This document shows, piece after piece, positions 1 through 8,598 of a DNA stretch of 24,210 bases (within the stretch, counting starts at the first letter, position 1; each line of letters begins with the position of its first letter). The position numbers were made by a program, and so were the translations under genes. The stretch is taken from assembly GCA_937874275.1 (NCBI GenBank), contig CALNAU010000025.1, positions 1-24,210 on the forward strand, read 5' to 3'. The stretch is from an uncultured Clostridia bacterium. GTDB lineage: Bacteria > Bacillota > Clostridia > Christensenellales > Aristaeellaceae. Under the pieces are notes generated by a model. That model made no database searches. It saw only the letters and a list, made by a program, of their open reading frames with translations, and was not told where the DNA came from.

Positions 1-1574
1 TAATTGCCCACGCATTCCCGCGCGATGGAAAGACCGCCGGACAGGAAGAAAAGCACCGCCGCGATGACGCCCATCAGCGGCCGGGCGCGCACGCCGCGCA
101 GCCTGTCCCACAGGGAGAAGGCGAATTCGCTCACGGGCACCAGGCATAGCGCGTACCACACATAAAACAGCTTGTTGTTGTCGTACTCGTTGGGCTGAAA
201 GATGACCAGCTCGGCCACGATGAAGATGGCGAAGGCGCCGGTATACAGGAACCGATGCTTCTCGTTCCTTTCAAACAGGCTGAATATCAGCAGCACAAAG
301 GGCAGCCCAACATTCTTGACCCAGAACCACAGATAGCCATCGCGCAGCCCGACGTTGCCGGCGTTGTTGACCCAGTTGAACTGAAGCCGCAAAAACCCCT
401 CCGCGCCGCTTTGGCGGAATGTGAAGGCAAACAGCTGCGGCAGCGCCAGCAACAGGGTGAGCCCGCCAAACAGCAGCCAGGGGACGATGCCCCTGCGCTT
501 GAATAATTCCCACACCAGCCAGCCCGCGCTCACCAAACCCAGCGACAGGAAGGAGTGGGTGTGTATCAGCGGCAGGCCGCCCGCCAGGATGCCCAGCACC
601 GCGAAGGGGCGCAGCCGCCGCGACTGCGCCTGCATACCGTCATACAACAGATACAGGCAGGGGAACAGAAATACCCAGCCCGCCAGGAAGGTGCGCTGGG
701 GGATGAGCATGTCGGCGATGATGTTGCTCCAGCGCAGGTTGTACTGCGTGAACTCGGCGTGGTTGACCGGCGTTTGATACCAGCCATCCAGGATGGTGCG
801 CAGCCGCTGCAACCAGGTGCCGGATTGCAGGGCGTTGGTGCCGGAGATACCCAGGCTGACCCCCGCCATGTCAAAGCTATACAGAAAACCCAGGCCGCCG
901 TTGATAAACAGCAGCAGCGCGGCCAGCGCCGCCGCGCGCCGACGCCCGGCCAGCCGCAATGCCAGCATCAGGTAGCCCGAGAACACCAGCGCCATCATCA
1001 GCGTACCCGGCGCCACCAGCGCCATCTGCAGGCTGCAGCCCAGCAGCATGAAGCTGGTGGACAGGCTGTCGGCCAGGAATGGGTAGCTTAGCCGCGCGCC
1101 GGGCAAAATGCTGTAATCTGCCGGGAAACGGGCGTCGCGCAACGAGGTGATGATGCCTGTGTGCAGCGCCAGGTCACCGTAGGTGCTCTGGCCCACATAC
1201 AGGGCGCCATCCGCCACGCGCAGGTTGTGGGTGTATTGCAGATAGGCACCCAGCGCCGTCAGGGGCAGGGCAATCATCAGCAGCAGGCGCGCGTCCCGCG
1301 TGTCCTGCTCCGCCCAGCGTACAAGCGTGGTCTCTCGGTCCCTTGCCAGCCAGGCAACGCCCATCAGCGCCGCCAGCATCACCAGTGCCCACAGGTGACC
1401 GGCAACAGAGAAAGTCAGCACAAAGGCTACCAGCGCCGGCAGCCACATCATGGCCATCAACCCCAGGCACAGCCCCAGCCACAGCCGGTAGAGGGGCCGC
1501 TGACCAGGCAGCAGCCATTGCACGGCCAACACGCCGCAGCACAGGTATACCGCCAGGTACAAAAATGCGGCCAT
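1..1574 (-). CDS. Large polytopic membrane protein, GT-C glycosyltransferase-like (3' end at window edge)
   Basis: This is an open frame of 524 codons that reaches the window edge in the partial codon TA-, so it may end exactly there or continue. The protein is very hydrophobic, with roughly 10-13 membrane helices. After the first helices there is a loop with a YGD motif (about residues 132-134) and a G-R-L-S-Y-P-F-L-A-D stretch (159-169). Near the C-terminus is a conserved-looking N-E-Y-D-N-N-K-L motif. An acidic residue in the first external loop plus many helices is typical of lipid-linked GT-C sugar transferases; that assignment is inference, and the substrate is unknown. The ATG overlaps the TGA of the upstream acyltransferase gene by one base (TGATG), so the two are probably translationally coupled and act together on an envelope glycan or lipid. 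An alternative is an uncharacterised clostridial membrane protein with no transferase activity. Confidence 0.75.
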   Translation of the reverse strand, partial: MAAFLYLAVYLCCGVLAVQWLLPGQRPLYRLWLGLCLGLMAMMWLPALVAFVLTFSVAGHLWALVMLAALMGVAWLARDRETTLVRWAEQDTRDARLLLMIALPLTALGAYLQYTHNLRVADGALYVGQSTYGDLALHTGIITSLRDARFPADYSILPGARLSYPFLADSLSTSFMLLGCSLQMALVAPGTLMMALVFSGYLMLALRLAGRRRAAALAALLLFINGGLGFLYSFDMAGVSLGISGTNALQSGTWLQRLRTILDGWYQTPVNHAEFTQYNLRWSNIIADMLIPQRTFLAGWVFLFPCLYLLYDGMQAQSRRLRPFAVLGILAGGLPLIHTHSFLSLGLVSAGWLVWELFKRRGIVPWLLFGGLTLLLALPQLFAFTFRQSGAEGFLRLQFNWVNNAGNVGLRDGYLWFWVKNVGLPFVLLIFSLFERNEKHRFLYTGAFAIFIVAELVIFQPNEYDNNKLFYVWYALCLVPVSEFAFSLWDRLRGVRARPLMGVIAAVLFFLSGGLSIARECVGN

Positions 1575-3658
1575 CAGCTGCCTCCCTCCGCCTGGGATTC
1601 CTGCCCAATATTGGCCATGCGCAGCATCTCCTGGCGCAGCGCGTCCGAAATGCGCTGCTGCTCCTGCTTGGGCTGCGCGTCCGGGTTGTAGCGGACCGGG
1701 TGGCCAAAGTGCAGGATGCGATGCTTTTTATCCGCGTATAGGGGGAAGAACTGCGCGCACTTGCCCGTGCGCCTGTGGTACAGCTGCGCCACCGTGACAA
1801 AGCCGGTGAAAAACTCGCCCACGCTGTCGCGCAGATAGCCGTTTTGCGCCTGGCTTTCGTGGTTTGGGTTTTCGGGGAAGATGAGCAGGTTGTCCCCGAC
1901 CTCCATGGCAGCGGTGGATAGCCGCAGCGTCTTGATCAGCTCCCGCGGGGTGTTGCGGTAGACCGGGATGCTGTCTATGCTTTCCATAATCCAGGCAAGG
2001 ATGGGGGCCAACGCCCGGCTGATGGGCATCTTCCACCCCTCGGGCAGCCAGCGCTGGCGCTTGACGGTATAGGTGTAGATATAGTCGGCAATCTGGTCGC
2101 GTTCCACCATCTCGCTGATAACCCATGGGCGGAAGGAGTAGGGGATAAACAGGTTGGTGACGATGGGGCCATACAGCTCACCATGGTTGCAGGTGAATAC
2201 GCAGGCGGTGTTGCGATCAAGCTTCACATGTTCGTGATTGCCCAGGCGGATATAAAAGAACGGGCGCAGGAGTATCATCAGCAGCCGGATGCCGTAGCGG
2301 CGGTGGCTCACCTTGATGACCAGGTCTTCCAGCTGCTTTTGCAGGGGCTGGTTGGTCTCGCCATTCTCCTTGAGCATCAGAAAGCGGTGCAGTTTCTGCG
2401 CCACCTGTTGATCCAGTGGGAAGCGAAGCGCTGCCATCAGGGCCGCAATCACCAGCAGCAGGGCGGGCAGCAGCAAAGTGGGCTGCAGGTCAATGTGGTC
2501 CACCGCCTGCGCCCCGCCAAAGAAGAGCAGCAGGCCCAGGCCTATCAGCGAAATCATCTGCCCGGCCAGGCTGGCATAGGCCGCGCGCATGCCGTGCAGG
2601 CTGTCCTCGGCGTCCTGAGGCGCCTTGCCGGTGGCAAAGAGGATCACCTCTCGCATATGCCGATCCAGCGATTGCAGCGCTGTCAGCGCGGTGGCGGTGC
2701 CCGTGGTGCAGAATGCCAGCGATAGATAGGCCGCAAGCATGTGCCCCCGTCCCAGGCTGAACCACAGGGCTAACAGGCTGATGAGCCACAGGCCCAGGCC
2801 GACCAAGAGCATGTTGGTGGGGTCGTGCCGCTTGCCGCGGCCAATGTGCTGCAGCGCGCCAACGACCCGGGTGGGGATGTAGGTGCATACCAGGGCAATG
2901 CCCATGCAAATCAGCAGGTCGCCCGCGGTGGCGCCAATCAGCGTGTAGGCCAGAATCATCGTCACCTGAAGCGCCGTCACCGTAATCAGCGAGACGACCC
3001 GGAAGCTGCGCAGCGCATTGACGCGGGACAGGTTCTCAGGCTCCGGCCGGACAATGGCCGGTGAATCTGCCGGGATAGCGGCCACCGGGCTATGGTAGAT
3101 GGCGGAGGCGGCGATGAGGCTGGTGAGCGCATAGCCGCCCAGCAAATACCAGGAGGTATCGGTGGGCTGCGATAAGAACAGCAGCAGCGCCAGCAGCGCC
3201 ATGAATAGCAGACAAGCTTCCCCCAGACGGAAGGCCCGCTGGGTGCGGCTCAGCCCTCGCCGGACGCAGGAGGCATTGAGCCGGGTGCACAACGTATGGC
3301 GCAGCTTGATCAGCATCACCACGCCAAACAATACCCATAGATACGGCAGGTTGACCGCGCGGGGGTAAATCAGCAGCAGCCCCAGCGCCACGGCCATGGC
3401 CAACACGCTGAGCACCGTGCCCGCCACCCGCAGGCGGCGGGGCAAGTATTTTAACTGCGCCGGGTGCAGCAGCTGTGTGCCCAGGTGCGCCACCTGGGCT
3501 GTCATATACAGCGCACCACCCGGCAATGGCTGCCCCACCAGCACGGTGGATGCCAACAGGCAGTACAGATAATCAATCAGCGGCGAGAAGGAAAGCAGCG
3601 TGGAGCGGCGCGCGTGCCGGGCGATGGAGGCACCGCCGGACGCTTGTTCGGATGTCAA
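1574..3658 (-). CDS. MFS-like membrane domain fused to PlsC-type acyltransferase
   Basis: The protein has 694 residues. Residues about 25-415 hold roughly 10-12 membrane helices in an MFS-like pattern. Residues about 465-660 form a soluble domain resembling glycerolipid acyltransferases (PlsC family): F-T-C-N-H-G-E-L-Y-G at 488-497, I-P-V-Y-R at 564-568 and F-P-E-N at 594-597. In the usual H(X4)D catalytic motif the Asp position (497) is Gly, so the catalytic dyad looks altered. I chose a TTG start because AAGGGAGG lies 7 nt before it and because the nearest upstream in-frame ATG (3685) falls at the predicted transcription start. The fusion recalls the E. coli pair LplT (MFS flippase) and Aas (acyltransferase), so a role in acylating or moving a lysolipid or envelope precursor is plausible but inferred. 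It is the first gene of a leftward operon. Confidence 0.8.
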   Translation of the reverse strand: MTSEQASGGASIARHARRSTLLSFSPLIDYLYCLLASTVLVGQPLPGGALYMTAQVAHLGTQLLHPAQLKYLPRRLRVAGTVLSVLAMAVALGLLLIYPRAVNLPYLWVLFGVVMLIKLRHTLCTRLNASCVRRGLSRTQRAFRLGEACLLFMALLALLLFLSQPTDTSWYLLGGYALTSLIAASAIYHSPVAAIPADSPAIVRPEPENLSRVNALRSFRVVSLITVTALQVTMILAYTLIGATAGDLLICMGIALVCTYIPTRVVGALQHIGRGKRHDPTNMLLVGLGLWLISLLALWFSLGRGHMLAAYLSLAFCTTGTATALTALQSLDRHMREVILFATGKAPQDAEDSLHGMRAAYASLAGQMISLIGLGLLLFFGGAQAVDHIDLQPTLLLPALLLVIAALMAALRFPLDQQVAQKLHRFLMLKENGETNQPLQKQLEDLVIKVSHRRYGIRLLMILLRPFFYIRLGNHEHVKLDRNTACVFTCNHGELYGPIVTNLFIPYSFRPWVISEMVERDQIADYIYTYTVKRQRWLPEGWKMPISRALAPILAWIMESIDSIPVYRNTPRELIKTLRLSTAAMEVGDNLLIFPENPNHESQAQNGYLRDSVGEFFTGFVTVAQLYHRRTGKCAQFFPLYADKKHRILHFGHPVRYNPDAQPKQEQQRISDALRQEMLRMANIGQESQAEGGS

Positions 3659-3665
3659 TCGCGGG

Positions 3666-3673
3666 CCTCCCTT
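3666..3673 (-). promoter_or_regulatory. Shine-Dalgarno deciding the TTG start of the acyltransferase gene
   Basis: AAGGGAGG read on the minus strand, 7 nt upstream of TTG at 3658-3656. It decides the start because the in-frame ATG at 3685-3683 has no such site and sits at the predicted transcription start. Confidence 0.7.
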
Positions 3674-3689
3674 CCATGTTTTCATGGGT

Positions 3690-3718
3690 ATTGTAGCATA
3701 AACCACCAGTGCAGACAA
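3690..3718 (-). promoter_or_regulatory. Promoter of the acyltransferase/GT-C operon
   Basis: On the minus strand a TTGTCT -35 (3718-3713) and a TACAAT -10 (3695-3690) are separated by exactly 17 bp. The -10 is extended by TGC. Transcription should start near 3683, giving a leader of about 25 nt to the TTG codon. It is back to back with the lacI-family promoter. Confidence 0.7.
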
Positions 3719-3739
3719 CGCATTTGACCACCCGCGGCG

Positions 3740-3768
3740 TTGACAGCCGGGCGGGGGATTCGTATACT
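3740..3768 (+). promoter_or_regulatory. Promoter of the lacI-family/dsdA operon
   Basis: Perfect TTGACA (3740-3745) and TATACT (3763-3768) with a 17-bp spacer, one base from the sigma-A consensus. The start should be near 3775. The 10-bp palindrome TATGCGCATA (3793-3802) lies in the leader and has the CG centre usual for LacI-family operators, so autoregulation is possible. Confidence 0.8.
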
Positions 3769-3814
3769 GCATGGGACGTAGACACAAGAAATTATGCGCA
3801 TATGGGGGACGGGT

Positions 3815-4834
3815 ATGAGGGTAGTGACCATTCTGGATGTGGCCCGCGAGGCAGGGGTCAGCATCACCACGGTCTCCCGCGTACTTAACCACCCCGACGA
3901 GGTGGACCCAAACACCGCCGAGCGGGTACAGGGCGTCATCCGGCGGCTCAACTATGTTCGAAACGCCAATGCATCCAACCTCAAGCAGCGCCATACGGGC
4001 TTTGCGGCGGTGATACTGCGTGGGCGGCGCAACCTGTTTCTGACCGATCTGGCCGAGCATATTGTGTCGCTGGGCCGCGGCACACGGCTGCAGTTTCTGC
4101 TTGAGTTTATTGACGAGCGGGCGGACGAGTTTCTGGCCGCACGCAGCCTGTACCTGGAGCGCAAGCTGTCGGGCATTATCTTTCTGGGCTCCAACCTGCT
4201 GGGCCGCGAGCAGGAGCTCAAGCGGCTGGATTTGCCGTGCGTCTTCGCAACAGTGGATGCCTCGGGGCTCAACCTGAACCAGGTAGGCTCCGTCAGCGTG
4301 GACAACTACCGGGCCGGCTGGGAGGCGGCAGAGGCGCTGTATCAACTTGGGCACCGCCGCATTGCTATGTTGGGCTACTTTGGCGGCGAGGCCGATGCCA
4401 CCGGGCGGCGGTTGTATGGTGTGCGCGATTGCCTGCTGAGCCACGGGCTGCCCTTTGACGAAGATTTGTTTGTGGATTGCAGCTTCACCCTGCAGCGCGG
4501 GTGGGAGGCGGCCAATGTGCTGATAGACCGGCGCAAGCCCTTCAGCGCGGTGATTGCCATGTCCGATACAGTGGCCATGGGCGCCATGAAGGCGCTGCAC
4601 GACCGGGGCATACGCGTGCCCGAGGATGTGTCGGTGGTGGGGTTTGATGGGGTGGAACAGGGGCGCTTTTGTACGCCCTCGCTGGCCACCATGTGCCAGC
4701 CCGCCCAGGAGATTGCCCGCATCACGCTGGAACTGCTGGGGGAGATGCGCGCGGGCAAGCCGGGACGGCATGTGCTGCTGAGCGGGCTGTGGCAGCCGGG
4801 TGGTTCAGTGCGGGCAATTGCCACGGAAACATGA
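3815..4834 (+). CDS. LacI-family transcriptional regulator
   Basis: The protein has 339 residues, normal for the family. The N-terminal helix-turn-helix runs T-I-L-D-V-A-R-E-A-G-V-S-I-T-T-V-S-R-V-L-N (residues 5-25), and a hinge-type segment follows at about 47-57. The rest is a periplasmic-binding-protein-like effector domain with the usual A-M-S-D-T-V-A-M-G-A-M and D-V-S-V-V-G-F-D-G-V motifs. An in-frame ATG at 3794 would add seven residues, but GGGGGA 5 nt before 3815 favours the shorter form. Only 27 nt separate it from dsdA, so the two share the strong promoter at 3740-3768. The ligand cannot be read from sequence. D-serine dehydratase genes elsewhere are usually controlled by LysR-type DsdC, so a LacI-type partner is a variation. 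It might also bind the operator upstream of malE, but the two palindromes differ. Confidence 0.93.
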   Translation: MRVVTILDVAREAGVSITTVSRVLNHPDEVDPNTAERVQGVIRRLNYVRNANASNLKQRHTGFAAVILRGRRNLFLTDLAEHIVSLGRGTRLQFLLEFIDERADEFLAARSLYLERKLSGIIFLGSNLLGREQELKRLDLPCVFATVDASGLNLNQVGSVSVDNYRAGWEAAEALYQLGHRRIAMLGYFGGEADATGRRLYGVRDCLLSHGLPFDEDLFVDCSFTLQRGWEAANVLIDRRKPFSAVIAMSDTVAMGAMKALHDRGIRVPEDVSVVGFDGVEQGRFCTPSLATMCQPAQEIARITLELLGEMRAGKPGRHVLLSGLWQPGGSVRAIATET

Positions 4835-4861
4835 CACGTAAAGCAGCAAATGAGGTGCAAA

Positions 4862-6217
4862 ATGAGCAATATGATCCTGGGCAAACATGAAGCAGAGTGG
4901 CACCGGCAGGTGCCCATCACGGCAGACCTGCAGGCGCTGAAGGAAATATGCTGGATCAATCCCGGCTACGTCCCTGTGTCGCAAGCTGTGTTGGATAGTC
5001 CACTCAGCATGGCGGATATTCGGGACGCCAGCGACAGGCTGGCGCGCTTTGCGCCCTATCTGATGGAGGTCTTTCCGGAAACGGCCGCCACAGGCGGCAT
5101 CCTGGAGTCGCCCCTGCGTCGCATTGACCGCATGCAGGCGGCACTTGAGAGAGCGTATGGATGCACCATTCCCGGCAGCCTGTGGCTCAAGATGGACAGC
5201 CACCTGGCGATTTCTGGCTCCATCAAGGCCAGAGGCGGCATCTACGAGGTGTTAAAGACCGCGGAGGACATTGCCCTGCGCCATGGTTTGCCCAAGCCGG
5301 GGGATGATTACCGGGTGCTTGCGGAGGATAGGTTCCGGCAGCTGTTTTCACAGTATGAAATCGCGGTCGGCTCCACCGGCAACCTGGGGCTGTCCATCGG
5401 CATCATGAGCGCGGCGCTGGGCTTTCGGGTGACGGTGCATATGTCCGCCGATGCCCGCCAGTGGAAAAAAGACCTGCTGCGGCAAAAGGGCGTGCAGGTG
5501 GTGGAGTACGCGGCGGACTACAGCGTGGCCATCACCCAGGGTCGGAAGCTCGCCCTGCAAAACCCCATGTGCATCTTTATCGACGATGAAAACTCGCAGA
5601 CGCTGTTCCTGGGGTACGCGGTGGCAGCGCTGCGCCTGGCGGAGCAGTTGCGCCGGGAGGACATCCCGGTGGATGCGCAGCACCCGCTGTTTGTCTACCT
5701 GCCCTGCGGCGTGGGCGGCGGGCCGGGCGGCGTGGCCTTTGGCCTCAAGATGGTGTTTGGCGACCATGTGCACGCCTTCTTTGCCGAGCCGACGCACGCC
5801 AGCTGTATGGTGCTGGGCATGGCCACCAGGCTTCATCAGGCGGTCAGCGTGCAGGACTTTGGCATCGACAGCAAAACCGTAGCCGACGGCCTGGCGGTGG
5901 GGCGGCCTTCCGGCTTTGTGGGCCGGCTGATGGAACCCTTCCTCAGCGGCTGCTATACCCTCAGCGACGAGCGGATGTTCCGCATGCTGGCGCAACTGGT
6001 GGATACCGAGGACATCCGGCTGGAGCCCAGCGCCTTGGCGGGCATGTGGGGGCCGGTGCTGTCTGCACGTGACCCGGCCTTCGCCGGGTACATCGCGCGC
6101 CACGGCCTGCAAGCGGCGATGCCCCGGGCCAATCACATCGTGTGGGCCACCGGTGGCAGCATGGTGCCCAGGGCAGAGCTGGACAGCTATTATCAGAAAG
6201 GCAAGAGCTTGTCCTAA
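4862..6217 (+). CDS. dsdA: D-serine ammonia-lyase (D-serine dehydratase)
   Basis: The protein has 451 residues, against about 442 for E. coli DsdA, and is a fold-type II PLP enzyme that converts D-serine to pyruvate and ammonia in the cytosol. The PLP-binding lysine is K122 in S-G-S-I-K-A-R-G-G. The phosphate-binding S-T-G-N-L-G motif and the glycine-rich P-C-G-V-G-G-G-P-G-G loop are both present. I chose the ATG at 4862 because GAGGTG precedes it by 4 nt; an ATG at 4850 has no good site. The gene follows the LacI-family gene by 27 nt and ends at a bidirectional terminator. Likely roles are using D-serine as a carbon and nitrogen source or keeping toxic D-serine low. D-threonine is also a possible substrate for this family. 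Confidence 0.93.
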   Translation: MSNMILGKHEAEWHRQVPITADLQALKEICWINPGYVPVSQAVLDSPLSMADIRDASDRLARFAPYLMEVFPETAATGGILESPLRRIDRMQAALERAYGCTIPGSLWLKMDSHLAISGSIKARGGIYEVLKTAEDIALRHGLPKPGDDYRVLAEDRFRQLFSQYEIAVGSTGNLGLSIGIMSAALGFRVTVHMSADARQWKKDLLRQKGVQVVEYAADYSVAITQGRKLALQNPMCIFIDDENSQTLFLGYAVAALRLAEQLRREDIPVDAQHPLFVYLPCGVGGGPGGVAFGLKMVFGDHVHAFFAEPTHASCMVLGMATRLHQAVSVQDFGIDSKTVADGLAVGRPSGFVGRLMEPFLSGCYTLSDERMFRMLAQLVDTEDIRLEPSALAGMWGPVLSARDPAFAGYIARHGLQAAMPRANHIVWATGGSMVPRAELDSYYQKGKSLS

Positions 6218-6228
6218 CAACTGCAACC

Positions 6229-6260
6229 AAAAAAACCACCGGTCGAGTGCCGGTGGTTTT
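6229..6260. terminator. Bidirectional intrinsic terminator between dsdA and glgP
   Basis: AAAACCACCGG (6232-6242) and CCGGTGGTTTT (6250-6260) pair perfectly around a 7-nt loop. Rightward the stem ends in TTTT after dsdA. Leftward it ends in seven T's (6235-6229), so it is strongest for the maltodextrin operon, which ends 14 nt upstream at 6274. Confidence 0.9.
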
Positions 6261-6273
6261 GCTTATCCTGCTG

Positions 6274-8598
6274 TCAGTCCAGTCCCCAGATATCGGTGGC
6301 GTAGTCCTTCACCGAGCGGTCGGAGGAAAACTTGCCCGCGCTGAACACGTTGTGCAGGCACTTGCGGGCGAACATCATCTGGTTCTGATGGTCGCGGATG
6401 GCGCGCACCTTGGTTTCCAGATAGAAGGGGAAGTCCAGGAAGATATACTGATGATCCGGCGTATGCCAGCTGGCGCCCTTGAGCAGCGAATCGTGCAGGT
6501 CCTTCAGGCCGCTGTCCTCATCCTCAAAGGTGCCGTCAATCAGCGTATCTACCGCGCGGCGCATTACGGCATGTTTCTTGTAACGGGCGACCGGGTCGTA
6601 GCCCTTGCCCAGCTCGCGGATGCCCTCCACCGTGGCGCCGAAGATGTAGTTGTTCTCCTGCCCGGCTTCGCGCACAATCTCGATGTTGGCGCCGTCATAA
6701 GTACCCAAGGTCACCGCGCCATTGAGCATAAACTTCATGTTGCCCGTGCCGCTAGCCTCGGTGCCCGCGGGGGAAATCTGCTCGGAGATATCCGCCGCCG
6801 GGATGATGCGCTCGGCGTAGGAGCAGTTGTAGTTGTGCACAAACACCACGCGCAGCAGGTCTTTCATATCCGGGTCCGCGTTGATGAGCGCGGCCATCTG
6901 GTTGATGTAGTAGATGATGGCCTTCGCCCGGTCGTACCCCGGTGCCGCCTTGGCGCCGAAGATGAATGCCGTGGGCGGGAAGTGCTTGATGCTGCCATCC
7001 TTGAGGCCCTGATAGATGGCCATGATGGAGAAGGCGTTCATCAGCTGCCGCTTGTACTCGTGCAGGCGCTTGACCTGCACATCGAACACAAAGTGCTCGG
7101 GAATCAGGATGCCCTCCCGCTGCAGGATGAGGTCGGACAGCTCGCGCTTTTTCTCCTGCTTGATTTGGATGAACCGCTCGCACAGATTGTTGTCGATGCG
7201 CTTGTTGCCGGCTTCCAGCTCGCCCAGGTGCTTGATGAAGTCATCCGTGCCCAACGTATCGGTGATGAGCGATGTCAGCTGCGGGTTGCACAGCGCCAGC
7301 CACCGCCGCTGGGTGATGCCGTTGGTCACGTTGGTAAAGCGCTCGGGGTACAGCTTGTACCACTCGTGAAACAGGCTGTCGCGCAGTATCTGGCTGTGGA
7401 TTTCGGCCACGCCGTTGATGCGGCTGGAGGCATAGATGGCCAGGTCGGACATGTGCACCCGGCCGCCGCGGATGAAGGACAGGTCCTTGCGGCCCAGCTC
7501 CTTTAAGAGGCGCTGGTTGATGCGGCGGATGATAGGATACAGGTGTGGCACGGCCTGACGGAGCAGCGCGGCGTCCCAGCGCTCCAGGGCTTCTGACATG
7601 ACGGTGTGGTTGGTGTAGGAGAAGGTGCGCCGGGCGATGTCAAAGGCGCGCTCAAAGTCCACACCGTCCAGCTCCAGCAGGCGAATCAACTCCGGTATGG
7701 CCATCACGGGGTGGGTGTCGTTGAGCTGGATGGCGTAATAATTGGGGATGGCATCATAATCCTGCCCGTGCAGGGCGACGCAGCCGCGCAGGATATCCTG
7801 CACGGTGGCCGAGCACAGCAGGTACTCCTGCTTGATGCGCATCAGCTTGCCTTCCGTGCCCGAATCATTGGGGTACAAGAACTTGGTCAAGTCCTCCGCG
7901 CGGTTTTTCATGGCGCTGGCCTGCTGGTACTGCTGCTGGTTAAACAGGGTGAAGTCCACTTCCTGCGGGCTCTCGCACTGCCACAGGCGCAGTGTGCCGA
8001 TGCTGTTCATCTGGTGGCCGATGACCGGCATGTCGTAGGGGACGGCCAGCACCTCCTGATCGCCAAAGCGCACCGTCACCCGCAGGTCGTATCGGCGCAC
8101 GCTGAAGGGATCGCCCAGGCGGGACCAGTCATCGGGCTCCTCCACCTGACGGCCGTCCACGAAGCTTTGCTTGAACAACCCAAAGCGGTAGCGCAGGCCG
8201 TAGCCCGTCAGCGGGATATCGTGGGCAGCCGCGCTGTCCAGATAGCAGGCCGCCAGGCGGCCCAGGCCGCCGTTGCCAAAGGCATGGTCTTCAATGTCCT
8301 CCAACGCGCGCAGGTCGATGCCCCGCTCGGACAGCAGGGCGTTTACCTCGTCCAGCACGCCGGCGCAGTACAGGTTGTTGAATATCATACGGCCCAGCAG
8401 ATACTCCATCGACAGGTAGAATGCCTGCTTGCCCTGACAGCGGTTTTGCTCACAGCGCTGCCAGTTGGGGGCAATCTGCTCCATCAGGGCCTCACCCAGC
8501 ACCTCATGCAGCTGCCAGGGCGCCAGCTCCTTCAGTGGGCTGCGGTAGTAGGTACGGGCTCTTTCTTCTGCGTTAAAAATCAATTGGTTCGCGTTCAT
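6274..8598 (-). CDS. glgP: Glycogen/maltodextrin phosphorylase
   Basis: The protein has 774 residues, slightly shorter than the usual 790-840, and belongs to GT35. It splits terminal alpha-1,4-glucosyl units of maltodextrin or glycogen with phosphate, giving glucose-1-phosphate. The PLP lysine is K622 in E-A-S-G-T-G-N-M-K-F-M. Other family blocks visible are F-G-N-G-G-L-G-R-L-A-A-C (107-118), Q-L-N-D-T-H-P (291-297) and Q-V-K-R-L-H-E-Y-K-R-Q (508-518). It is the last gene of the mal operon. Its ATG overlaps the malQ TGA by one base (TGATG), with AGAGGAAAG as ribosome binding site inside the end of malQ. In this context malP would be an equally fitting name: the enzyme consumes the long dextrins made by MalQ. 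It is cytosolic, having no signal peptide. Confidence 0.97.
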   Translation of the reverse strand: MNANQLIFNAEERARTYYRSPLKELAPWQLHEVLGEALMEQIAPNWQRCEQNRCQGKQAFYLSMEYLLGRMIFNNLYCAGVLDEVNALLSERGIDLRALEDIEDHAFGNGGLGRLAACYLDSAAAHDIPLTGYGLRYRFGLFKQSFVDGRQVEEPDDWSRLGDPFSVRRYDLRVTVRFGDQEVLAVPYDMPVIGHQMNSIGTLRLWQCESPQEVDFTLFNQQQYQQASAMKNRAEDLTKFLYPNDSGTEGKLMRIKQEYLLCSATVQDILRGCVALHGQDYDAIPNYYAIQLNDTHPVMAIPELIRLLELDGVDFERAFDIARRTFSYTNHTVMSEALERWDAALLRQAVPHLYPIIRRINQRLLKELGRKDLSFIRGGRVHMSDLAIYASSRINGVAEIHSQILRDSLFHEWYKLYPERFTNVTNGITQRRWLALCNPQLTSLITDTLGTDDFIKHLGELEAGNKRIDNNLCERFIQIKQEKKRELSDLILQREGILIPEHFVFDVQVKRLHEYKRQLMNAFSIMAIYQGLKDGSIKHFPPTAFIFGAKAAPGYDRAKAIIYYINQMAALINADPDMKDLLRVVFVHNYNCSYAERIIPAADISEQISPAGTEASGTGNMKFMLNGAVTLGTYDGANIEIVREAGQENNYIFGATVEGIRELGKGYDPVARYKKHAVMRRAVDTLIDGTFEDEDSGLKDLHDSLLKGASWHTPDHQYIFLDFPFYLETKVRAIRDHQNQMMFARKCLHNVFSAGKFSSDRSVKDYATDIWGLD

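Noticed and set aside
3683..3685. ATG as start of the acyltransferase gene
   Set aside because: It coincides with the predicted transcription start and lacks a ribosome binding site; the TTG at 3658 has both leader and AAGGGAGG.
3686..4771. Leftward open frame extending the acyltransferase gene by more than 350 residues
   Set aside because: It runs antisense through the lacI-family gene, has no hydrophobic or family pattern, and lies upstream of the predicted promoter.
5348..6226. 292-codon leftward open frame opposite dsdA
   Set aside because: It mirrors conserved dsdA sequence and is rich in His, Gln and Arg without domain signal.
6142..7506. 454-codon rightward open frame opposite glgP
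   Set aside because: It is antisense to strongly conserved glgP coding sequence and its product is low in recognisable motifs; typical of GC-rich mirror frames.
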